A stretch of 11,073 bases of DNA from Gemmatimonadales bacterium (GTDB lineage Bacteria > Gemmatimonadota > Gemmatimonadetes > Gemmatimonadales > GWC2-71-9): the NCBI GenBank assembly GCA_025924275.1, contig JAICEH010000052.1:1-11073 (forward strand), in the 5' to 3' direction. Below are positions 6,058 to 11,073 of this stretch, piece by piece. The notes beneath the pieces are model-generated. The model was not told the DNA's origin and searched no databases. It saw only the letters and a program-made list of their open reading frames with translations. A program made the translations under genes and the position numbers. Position 1 is the first letter of the stretch; each line of letters starts with the position of its first letter.

Positions 6058-6423
6058 ATGCCCTTGCTCCGCTCGCTGTTCCTCTTCGCCATCATCACCC
6101 TCCTGCCCGCCGGGGTGCTGGCCGCCCAGGAGGCGACGCCGTCCGAGTGCGACGCGATCCGCGAGGCGCGGGCCCAGGCCCGGGCCGCCGCACGCGAGGC
6201 GAGGGCACACGTCGAGCGCCACCTGGCGGAAGCCGGTGTCGAGCGGGAGCTGGCGACGCGCGCCCGCGAGGAGTCGGCGCGCGCCATGGACCGGGCCCGC
6301 GCCGATGTCGAGCGCGCGATGGTCCGGGCGAGGCTCGACGCCGAGCGCGCCGCCCGCGAGGCGGTGCGGCTGCAGGAGCGGTTGGAGCGCCGCCGGGCGA
6401 CCCGCGGGACGATGGACATCTAG
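6058..6423 (+). CDS. Small exported Ala/Arg/Glu-rich helical protein, function unknown
   Basis: The 121-residue product begins with a signal peptide (MPLLRSLFLFAIITLLPAGV, then LAAQE; cleavage expected near residues 22-23). Almost all the rest (about 30-115) is one long charged helix of alternating Ala, Arg and Glu with few hydrophobics. It should form a coiled coil or a single stable alpha-helix in the periplasm. There is one Cys (Cys31) close to the mature N-terminus, preceded by PSE rather than a lipobox, so it is not a classical lipoprotein. A perfect AGGAGG sets the start. It is divergent from the metalloprotease and followed by a 10-base-stem hairpin before the decarboxylase. I do not recognise the family. 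It could be a structural spacer, an LPS-binding or adaptor helix, or a metal/nucleic-acid-binding basic helix; none is shown. Confidence 0.75.
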   Translation: MPLLRSLFLFAIITLLPAGVLAAQEATPSECDAIREARAQARAAAREARAHVERHLAEAGVERELATRAREESARAMDRARADVERAMVRARLDAERAAREAVRLQERLERRRATRGTMDI

Positions 6424-6453
6424 GCCGCACCGCTTCACCCCCTCTTCACGATC

Positions 6454-6485
6454 CGCCCGCCGGGCTTCCTCGGGTCCGGCGGGCG
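6454..6485 (+). terminator. Strong hairpin, likely terminator of the upstream gene or operator of the decarboxylase
   Basis: A perfect 10-base stem, CGCCCGCCGG (6454-6463) with CCGGCGGGCG (6476-6485), has a 12-base loop. It starts 31 bases after the stop of the small helical-protein gene and ends three bases before the decarboxylase -10. There is no T-run after it, so Rho-independent release would be weak. Its position over the -35/spacer region would also suit a dyad operator. Confidence 0.5.
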
Positions 6486-6488
6486 TCC

Positions 6489-6494
6489 TATGCT
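6489..6494 (+). promoter_or_regulatory. -10 element TATGCT for a leaderless decarboxylase transcript
   Basis: TATGCT is followed by exactly six bases (ACGGGG) and the ATG at 6501, the same geometry as the TAGATT elements before the GT9 and LOG genes. No Shine-Dalgarno occurs at a useful distance. The -35 zone is occupied by the inverted repeat. Confidence 0.55.
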
Positions 6495-6500
6495 ACGGGG

Positions 6501-8432
6501 ATGCCCGACCCCCGCGACGCGCTCCGCGCCTGGTTCCTGGGCCCCCGCGCCGAGAACGCCGACCTGCTTGAGCGGCTCGTCACCGAGGCGCTCCGGGATC
6601 ACGTCTTCTGGCGCCGCAACTTCCACCCCGAGGACGGCTTCACCATCAGCGAGCGCGACCGTCGCGCGCCGGGCTACGAGGAGGCCGTCGCCACGCTGAC
6701 GCAGGAACTGCTCGGGTTGCTGGCCGAATTGAAGCGGGACGTGCCCTTCTTCAGCGGGCGGTACAAGGGGCACATGGTCTTCGAGCAGACCATCGCCGCG
6801 CAGGTCGGGTACTTCGCCGCGATGCTGTACAACCCCAACAACGTCGCCTTGGAGGCCGCGCCGGTCACGACCCGGCTCGAGCTCGAGGTCGCCCGGCAGC
6901 TCGCGGGGATGATCGGGTACGATCCCGACGCGGCCTGGGGCCACCTGACCGGGGGCGGGACGATCGCGAACTTCGAGGCACTCTGGATCGCGCGGAACAT
7001 CGCCTACCTCCCGCTCGCGGTCCGCTGGGCCGCGGCCGACCTCGGCGTCCAGGTGCCGGTGGGCCTCCCCGGAGGGAGCACGGCAGACCTGAGCGCGCTC
7101 GACCTGCACGCCCTGCTCAACCTGCAGCCGGCGGACGCGCTCGACGCCTGGCAGCGGCTCAAGGCCGCCGCGCCACCGGACGTGGTCGCGCGCACCGTGG
7201 CGCGCCACACCCTCGGCACCGCCGGCTATCAGGAGTACAGCCGGCGGATCGCGGCCACCTATCCCGATCCGCTGCCCGACAGCGTGGTGCTGGTGGCGGC
7301 CACGGCCCACTACTCGTGGGAGAAGGTGGTCCGGGCGCTCGGCATCGGCGGCGGCCAGCTGCGCCACGTGGCCGTCGACGCGCACTGTCGCATGGACCCC
7401 GACGCGCTCTGGGAGACCCTGTCGGCGCTCGCCCGCAGCCGGACGCCGGTGATGGCGCTGGTGAGCGTGTGCGGTTCGACGGAGGAGAGCGCGATGGACC
7501 GCCTCGACCTCGTGCTCGACGTGCGGGCCCGCGCCGCCGCCGAGCTGGGGCTGGCGTTCCACCTCCACTCGGACGCCTGCTACGGCGGCTATGCCGCGGC
7601 GGTCACGCGGGACGCGGCGGGCGAGCGGCGCGACGGGGTGGCCATCCGCCGGGACCTCGGCGGACCGTGGCCCACCGACGAGTGGGTGGCATCCGCGGGG
7701 GCGCTCGCCGGGACCGACTCGATCACCATCGACCCGCACAAGCTCGGCTACGTCCCGTACCCGGCGGGGGCGTTCCTCTGCCGCGACCGCCGGGCACGCG
7801 ACCTGGTGGCGGTGACTCCGCCCTACCTCGCGCCCGCGGGCGGCGACCCGACCGGCGAGGAGTTTCTCGGCCGCTTCATCTTCGAGGGCTCGAAACCCGG
7901 CGCGGCCGCCGCCGCGGTCTGGCTCAGCCACAAGGTCCTGCCCCTCGACGAGCGCGGCTACGGCTACCTCATCGGGCAGACGGCCCTCGGGGCGCGGCGG
8001 CTGCACGCAGCCCTCGCCGGCGCCGACCTGGGGGAGTTCCGCACCGTGCTCCTCCCCGAACCCGACATCAACATCGTGTGCTGGGTGGTGGCGAAGCCTG
8101 GCGCGGCGACGCTGGCCGACCTCAACCGGTTCAATGAGGGGATCTACCGGGAGCTGAGCCTCCACCGGCCCGGCGGCGGTCCCGAGTACATCATCACCCG
8201 GACGCGCTTCGAGCACCCCCAGTACGACGGCGCGATGCCGCCGCTGCTCGAGCAACTCGGGGTCGGCTCACTCGACGAGTGGCGCGGGCCCGAGGGCGGC
8301 CTGGTGGTGCTCCGCGCGACGGTGATGGACCCCTTCCTGGCCGCCCCGCCGCCGGTGCCGGACCACGTGACGGGCTTCGTGGCCGCGCTCAGGCGGGCCG
8401 CGCGCACGGCGGCGGAACGGTCCGACGGCTGA
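6501..8432 (+). CDS. PLP-dependent group II amino-acid decarboxylase (tyrosine decarboxylase-like)
   Basis: This is a 643-residue fold-type I enzyme, full length for the family. The order of conserved blocks matches bacterial tyrosine decarboxylases: FLGPRAENADLLERLV and W-RNF-PED near the N-terminus, then GRYKGHM and YNPNNVALEAAP-T. WGHLTGGGTIANFEALW follows (Thr150-Thr154, phosphate site), with HYSW (His270, stacks on PLP) and GSTEESAMD. HLHSDACYGGY gives Asp358, which pairs with the pyridine N. ITIDPHKLGYVPYPAGA carries Lys414, the Schiff-base lysine. GRFIFEGSKPGAAAAAVW and VLRATVMDPF complete the series. It releases CO2 from an amino acid to make an amine. Tyrosine, phenylalanine, aspartate (PanP-type) or another substrate cannot be told apart here. 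No amino-acid/amine antiporter gene lies next to it, so the usual acid-resistance cassette is absent. The ATG fits the -10-N6 layout. It is cytoplasmic and converges with the acyltransferase, 33 bases between stops. Confidence 0.95.
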   Translation: MPDPRDALRAWFLGPRAENADLLERLVTEALRDHVFWRRNFHPEDGFTISERDRRAPGYEEAVATLTQELLGLLAELKRDVPFFSGRYKGHMVFEQTIAAQVGYFAAMLYNPNNVALEAAPVTTRLELEVARQLAGMIGYDPDAAWGHLTGGGTIANFEALWIARNIAYLPLAVRWAAADLGVQVPVGLPGGSTADLSALDLHALLNLQPADALDAWQRLKAAAPPDVVARTVARHTLGTAGYQEYSRRIAATYPDPLPDSVVLVAATAHYSWEKVVRALGIGGGQLRHVAVDAHCRMDPDALWETLSALARSRTPVMALVSVCGSTEESAMDRLDLVLDVRARAAAELGLAFHLHSDACYGGYAAAVTRDAAGERRDGVAIRRDLGGPWPTDEWVASAGALAGTDSITIDPHKLGYVPYPAGAFLCRDRRARDLVAVTPPYLAPAGGDPTGEEFLGRFIFEGSKPGAAAAAVWLSHKVLPLDERGYGYLIGQTALGARRLHAALAGADLGEFRTVLLPEPDINIVCWVVAKPGAATLADLNRFNEGIYRELSLHRPGGGPEYIITRTRFEHPQYDGAMPPLLEQLGVGSLDEWRGPEGGLVVLRATVMDPFLAAPPPVPDHVTGFVAALRRAARTAAERSDG

Positions 8433-8465
8433 TCCCCGCCGGCCCCGCCCCGGCCGTCCCTCGGT

Positions 8466-9128
8466 CTACTCCCCTCGCCGGTCCGGGGCCAGCTCCACCG
8501 GCGCCGCGTACTCGTCGGTGTGACCCTTCGTGCCGGCGTAGAACCGGCGGAGCCGGGCCATGTCCTGTTCGGGGTCGTCGGTGAGCGCGACCGCCTCGCC
8601 GAATCGGACCTCCTTCCCGCCGTAGTCGAGCGCCACCGGCACGACCGGCACCCCGGCGCGGCGCGCGATGTGCCAGAACCCTGATCGCCAGTGGCTGGTC
8701 GGCTTCCGCGTGCCCTCGGGCGCGAGCGCCAGGAGGTAGCGCCCGTGCCGGGCGAACGCCGCCGCCGCCCGCTCCACGGCGTGTTCCGGCCTCGTGCGGG
8801 CCACCGGGATGCCGCCGAGGCGCCGCATCGCCGGCCCGAACGGCCAGTGATCCAGGGAGGCCTTCATCAGGAAGCCGTGAGGGAAGTCGCGCAGCAGCCC
8901 GGTGCCCCAGCCGGTCAGGAGGCCCAGCACGAAATCCCAGTTCGAGGTGTGCGGGGCCACGACGATGACGAACCGGGGTGGCGTCGGGTAGCTCCCCGTC
9001 ACCCGCCACCCCGCCACGCGGAGGAGGCCTCCGGCAAGGCGCTCGACCGGCCCCCGGGGACGGTCGGTTCTCGCCAGGAGGTCGGCCGCGGCGGGGGGGC
9101 GCGCTGGGTGACCGGCTGGGTCGCTCAC
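8466..9128 (-). CDS. Lysophospholipid (1-acylglycerol-3-phosphate-type) acyltransferase family protein
   Basis: With the GTG start at 9128 the product has 220 residues. The PlsC/LPLAT catalytic motif is HTSNWD (His60-Asp65, H-x4-D). The second block is MKASLDHWPFGPAMRRLGGIPVAR (centred on 88-111) and the third APEGTRKPTSHWRSGFWHIA (136-155; Glu138, Gly139). PVVPVALDYGGKEVRFGEA completes the fold. Such enzymes move an acyl chain onto a lysophospholipid or related lipid at the inner membrane; this compact type also includes lipid/glycan acylation enzymes, so the substrate is open. No strong transmembrane helix is seen; membrane contact is probably peripheral. GTG 9128 is chosen because GAGGCGAGG lies just upstream. 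An in-frame TTG at 9191 would add 21 residues of doubtful coding quality. It is divergent from the unknown gene at 9300. Confidence 0.92.
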   Translation of the reverse strand: MSDPAGHPARPPAAADLLARTDRPRGPVERLAGGLLRVAGWRVTGSYPTPPRFVIVVAPHTSNWDFVLGLLTGWGTGLLRDFPHGFLMKASLDHWPFGPAMRRLGGIPVARTRPEHAVERAAAAFARHGRYLLALAPEGTRKPTSHWRSGFWHIARRAGVPVVPVALDYGGKEVRFGEAVALTDDPEQDMARLRRFYAGTKGHTDEYAAPVELAPDRRGE

Positions 9129-9131
9129 GGA

Positions 9132-9140
9132 CCTCGCCTC
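9132..9140 (-). promoter_or_regulatory. Shine-Dalgarno-like GAGGCGAGG before the acyltransferase GTG
   Basis: On the minus strand two GAGG/CGAGG cores lie 3 and 8 bases before the GTG at 9128. The farther one is well spaced and favours this start over the TTG at 9191. Confidence 0.5.
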
Positions 9141-9186
9141 TGCACGGTTTCCGGTTTTCTGCAATGCGAGAGGCTCCTGGCCCCCC

Positions 9187-9245
9187 GCCAAGTTGTTGGC
9201 CGGTAACGACCTGAGTCAAGCACACGGCTTGCACCGCGCGAAGCC
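9187..9245. other. Structured divergent spacer: small hairpins and a TTGACT box
   Basis: In the 171-base spacer between the acyltransferase and the unknown gene there are two perfect 5-base stems: GCCAA-GTTG-TTGGC (9187-9200) and GGCTT-N10-AAGCC (9226-9245). Between them, on the minus strand, TTGACT (9219-9214) resembles a -35 box facing the acyltransferase, but no good -10 follows at 16-18 bases. Individually weak; notable because a third, stronger palindrome lies just beyond. Confidence 0.3.
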
Positions 9246-9248
9246 TGA

Positions 9249-9270
9249 CGCCCCCGGGGCCCCGGGGGCG
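9249..9270. promoter_or_regulatory. Perfect 22-base palindrome upstream of the unknown gene
   Basis: The half-site CGCCCCCGGGG (9249-9259) is followed without a spacer by its exact reverse complement (9260-9270). It lies 29 bases before the ATG at 9300. It could be an operator for a dimeric regulator, an mRNA hairpin that controls translation, or a terminator for transcription entering from either side. Confidence 0.5.
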
Positions 9271-9299
9271 GGCACACCCCTGGAGGGCTGTTCGACCCG

Positions 9300-9977
9300 A
9301 TGCCGGTTCCCAGCCAGATGTCCGTGCGGCGCTTTCCCGACGCGGTGCACGCCCGCTTGCGCGTGGCGTATGCCGTGGGCTGGGACGCGCTCGTCTCGAC
9401 CCACGCCGAACAGGCCACGCTGTTCGTCGAGGAGTTCGCCAGCCGGATCCCGGTGCTGGAGGCGCTGGAGCACTACTTCGAGGTCGTGCCGGTGCCGCTG
9501 GACATGCAGGAGGCGGTGCGGGTGCGGGCCCTCTCCCATCTCGACCTCGAGTGGATCCCGGTCACCGCGGCCCTGCCCCAGCTCGGGCCGTGGGCCTTCT
9601 TCCGCCCGGACAAGGTCATCGAAGTGATGCGCTACCGCCGCCAGTTCCACGAGCGGACCCGGCAGCTGGCACGGATGGTCGGTGCCCGGGCGGCCGAGGC
9701 GGTGCTGGTCACGCACGTCGGCAACGCGCTGAGCCTGGCGCAGCTCCTCCGCGGCCAGGCCCCGCCGGACGACGCGGTGACGCACTACATCAAGGAATTC
9801 GCCCTCCCGCTCGCCCAGGCGCACGCCGTCTTCCAGCGCGCCCAGGCTGCGATGGCGGGCGAGCAGCTCGCGGCGGCCTACCGCGAGCCCCCGCCGGCGG
9901 CCCTCCCCTCCGGTGGCGAGCTGGTGATCGATCCCGCGCCGGACTCGCTCGCCGCCGGGGGAGAGCACGCGGCCTGA
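9300..9977 (+). CDS. Conserved-looking protein of unknown function
   Basis: The 225-residue product is not recognised. There is no signal peptide or membrane helix, so it is probably cytoplasmic. Residues about 8-190 look like a compact, mostly helical domain with good hydrophobic spacing. Landmarks are VGWDALVSTHAEQATLFVEEF (about 27-47), HLDLEWIPVTAALPQLGPWAFF (about 80-101) and ARAAEAVLVTHVGNALSLAQLL (about 129-150). The last 35 residues are Pro/Ala/Gly-rich and probably disordered. The ATG at 9300 has GGAGGG 12 bases upstream, a rather long spacing; ATG 9318 is the next in-frame option. Coding is supported by an uninterrupted balanced composition and by its clean fit between neighbours: it ends 26 bases from the convergent ENPP gene. 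No catalytic motif stands out, so no function is proposed. Confidence 0.8.
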   Translation: MPVPSQMSVRRFPDAVHARLRVAYAVGWDALVSTHAEQATLFVEEFASRIPVLEALEHYFEVVPVPLDMQEAVRVRALSHLDLEWIPVTAALPQLGPWAFFRPDKVIEVMRYRRQFHERTRQLARMVGARAAEAVLVTHVGNALSLAQLLRGQAPPDDAVTHYIKEFALPLAQAHAVFQRAQAAMAGEQLAAAYREPPPAALPSGGELVIDPAPDSLAAGGEHAA

Positions 9978-10003
9978 GGGAAGCGCGGGTCGCCGGTCGG
10001 ATC

Positions 10004-11073
10004 CTACCGCAGCATCGCCCGCACCGAGTCCACGCTGCCCTCGCTCGGCGCCGGGGTGATCCCGAGCAGCACCGCCACCACCGGGTAGACGTGCACGTTC
10101 CGAAAGGCCGGCACCGTCACCCCCGTGCGGAATCCCGGCCCCGCCGCCACGAACACGCCGCGCATCGAGAGGGCCGACTCGTCGTACCCGTGGCTGCCGC
10201 CGGCGGGGCGGAGCGAATCGCGCGCGAGGCGGCTCGCGGAGGTGATCGTCCACCCCTCGTCCGCCAGCGCGAGTACCGGGGGCACCCGCGCCGAGCGGTC
10301 GAGCCCCCACCTGGGCGGCAGCGTGCCGCGGGTCCAGGCCCGGAGGTGGGGGTGGGCGTCGAGCCGTGCGGCGATCGCTGCGGGATCGGCTCCGGGCCGC
10401 GGCCACACCTGCGTCACCGGCGAGCCCTCCGCGGACTCGACCGTGGCGGTATCGAGCAGGCCGTCGAGCAGCACCACCTGCTCGCGGGAGACGGCGGCCA
10501 TCCCGTGGTCGCTCACCACCACCAGGTTCGTGCGCCGCGCCAGGCCGAGCGAGTCGAGCCCGCGAACGAGGCGGGCGAGCGCACCGTCCACCACGGCGAT
10601 GGCGGAGTCGGTCTCCGCCGCGTCCGGCCCGTATCGGTGCCCGGCGTCGTCCACGTGGTGGAAGTAGAGCGTCACGAGCCGGGGCCGGGTTGCCGTGGGA
10701 CGCCCCAGCCAGCCGAGCACGGTGTCCACCCGCGCCGCCGCGGGCAGCGACTCGTCGTACGGCTTCCAGTCGGTCGCCTGCCGACCCCCGATCGGGGCCT
10801 CGCTGCCAGGCCAGAACAGGGTCGCAGCACGAACTCCCTGCCGCTCGGCCGTCACCCAGACCGGCTCGCCACCCCACCATCGCGGGTCCCGGGCGGCGGC
10901 GGTGTCGGTGTAGGCGAAGGTGCCCAGCTGGGGATCGCGGAACCGGTTGCCGACGATCCCCGAGCGGCCCGGCCCGAGGCCGGTGACCAGCGCGTAGTGA
11001 TTGGGGAACGTCACCGTGGGGAAGACCGGGACCAGCCCCTCGGCGCGGACGCCCCGCCGGGCGAGCGCCCGCA
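10004..11073 (-). CDS. ENPP-type nucleotide pyrophosphatase/phosphodiesterase (N-terminus cut by window edge)
   Basis: The reading frame runs from the TAG at 10004-10006 to the right edge, giving about 355 residues; the N-terminus (expected export signal and first metal Asp) is outside. The catalytic block VFPTVTFPNHYALVTGL contains the nucleophile Thr (codon 11011-11009). The GTG at 11014 inside this block is therefore not the start. Further type I phosphodiesterase landmarks are GIVGNRFRDP, YFHHVDDAGHRYGP (metal Asp at 10651-10649 and His four residues on), VVVSDHGM and GGSHGYDESALSMRGVFVAAGP. These match the two-zinc site of the PF01663 family in the alkaline phosphatase superfamily, which cleaves nucleotide or phospholipid phosphodiester/pyrophosphate bonds, normally outside the cytoplasm. 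It is a different subfamily from the AP-superfamily protein at the other end of the window. The substrate is not determinable. Confidence 0.93.
   Translation of the reverse strand, partial: RALARRGVRAEGLVPVFPTVTFPNHYALVTGLGPGRSGIVGNRFRDPQLGTFAYTDTAAARDPRWWGGEPVWVTAERQGVRAATLFWPGSEAPIGGRQATDWKPYDESLPAAARVDTVLGWLGRPTATRPRLVTLYFHHVDDAGHRYGPDAAETDSAIAVVDGALARLVRGLDSLGLARRTNLVVVSDHGMAAVSREQVVLLDGLLDTATVESAEGSPVTQVWPRPGADPAAIAARLDAHPHLRAWTRGTLPPRWGLDRSARVPPVLALADEGWTITSASRLARDSLRPAGGSHGYDESALSMRGVFVAAGPGFRTGVTVPAFRNVHVYPVVAVLLGITPAPSEGSVDSVRAMLR

Noticed and set aside
3946..6423. An 825-codon plus-strand open frame across the metalloprotease gene
   Set aside because: It is antisense to a gene with a clear catalytic motif and is Arg/Gly/His/Pro-rich, as expected for a shadow frame in high-GC DNA. 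Only its last 121 codons, with their own signal peptide and Shine-Dalgarno, are real.
5970..6500. In-frame upstream extension of the decarboxylase
   Set aside because: Its composition is that of a shadow of the small helical-protein gene, and the ATG at 6501 matches the family N-terminus and has a well-placed -10 element.
6435..8255. A 606-codon minus-strand frame over the decarboxylase
   Set aside because: It is antisense to a full-length PLP decarboxylase and rich in Arg, Gly and His, with no motif.
8438..8454. GCCGG-N7-CCGGC hairpin between the convergent decarboxylase and acyltransferase genes
   Set aside because: A five-base GC stem with no T-run is expected by chance in this composition.
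11012..11014. GTG as the start of the ENPP-type gene
   Set aside because: It lies inside the catalytic PTVTFPN block; conserved residues continue upstream to the window edge, so the true start is outside.
1..11073. CRISPR arrays, insertion sequences, tRNA/rRNA genes, phage or defence genes
   Set aside because: I found no spaced direct-repeat array, transposase or terminal repeats, no RNA-gene-like segment and no recognisable phage or defence proteins on either strand.

Overview
This is a very GC-rich window (about 70% G+C by eye, strongly GC-biased third codon positions) from a Gram-negative-type (diderm) bacterium. Lipoprotein signals, an LPS-type family 9 glycosyltransferase, short small-membrane genes and protein styles such as a Cys-polyGly lipoprotein protease and an orphan tyrosine-decarboxylase-like enzyme fit an uncultured Gemmatimonadota-like lineage. 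That assignment is inference, not proof. I see no mobile elements, CRISPR arrays, tRNA or rRNA genes; the region reads as ordinary chromosomal DNA with ten protein genes, two of them cut by the window ends.

Layout. Positions 1-2225 hold a two-gene minus-strand unit: a GT9 (heptosyltransferase-like) glycosyltransferase (2225-1110) followed 32 bases downstream by an alkaline-phosphatase-superfamily lipoprotein (1077 to beyond the left edge). A divergent spacer (2226-2356) carries a -10 element, an 8-base tandem repeat and a four-run G-quadruplex motif. On the plus strand come a 52-residue single-pass membrane protein (2357-2515) and a LOG-family nucleotide phosphoribohydrolase (2536-3348). The latter converges, with only six bases between stop codons, on a large minus-strand secreted lipoprotein metalloprotease (5853-3355). 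A divergent spacer leads to a small secreted helical protein (6058-6423), then a PLP-dependent group II decarboxylase (6501-8432). This converges on a PlsC-family acyltransferase (9128-8466, minus). A hairpin-rich spacer separates that from an unrecognised 225-residue protein (9300-9977), which converges on an ENPP-type phosphodiesterase (10004 to beyond the right edge, minus).

How the genes may work together. Most are monocistronic or in short units with alternating orientation, so no single pathway is evident. The loose theme is cell envelope and periplasm: a GT9 glycosyltransferase, a PlsC-type acyltransferase, two exported phosphate/phosphodiester-cleaving enzymes of different AP subfamilies, and a secreted protease. 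The LOG enzyme and the decarboxylase are cytoplasmic.

The most striking pattern is regulatory. Three unrelated genes (GT9, LOG, decarboxylase) have no Shine-Dalgarno sequence but carry a TANNNT hexamer exactly six bases before the start codon. That is the geometry of leaderless transcripts, in which mRNA begins at the start codon. The small helical-protein gene shows the opposite style, with a perfect AGGAGG. Nothing here is a convincing new defence or biosynthetic system; the candidates worth a second look are listed as findings.
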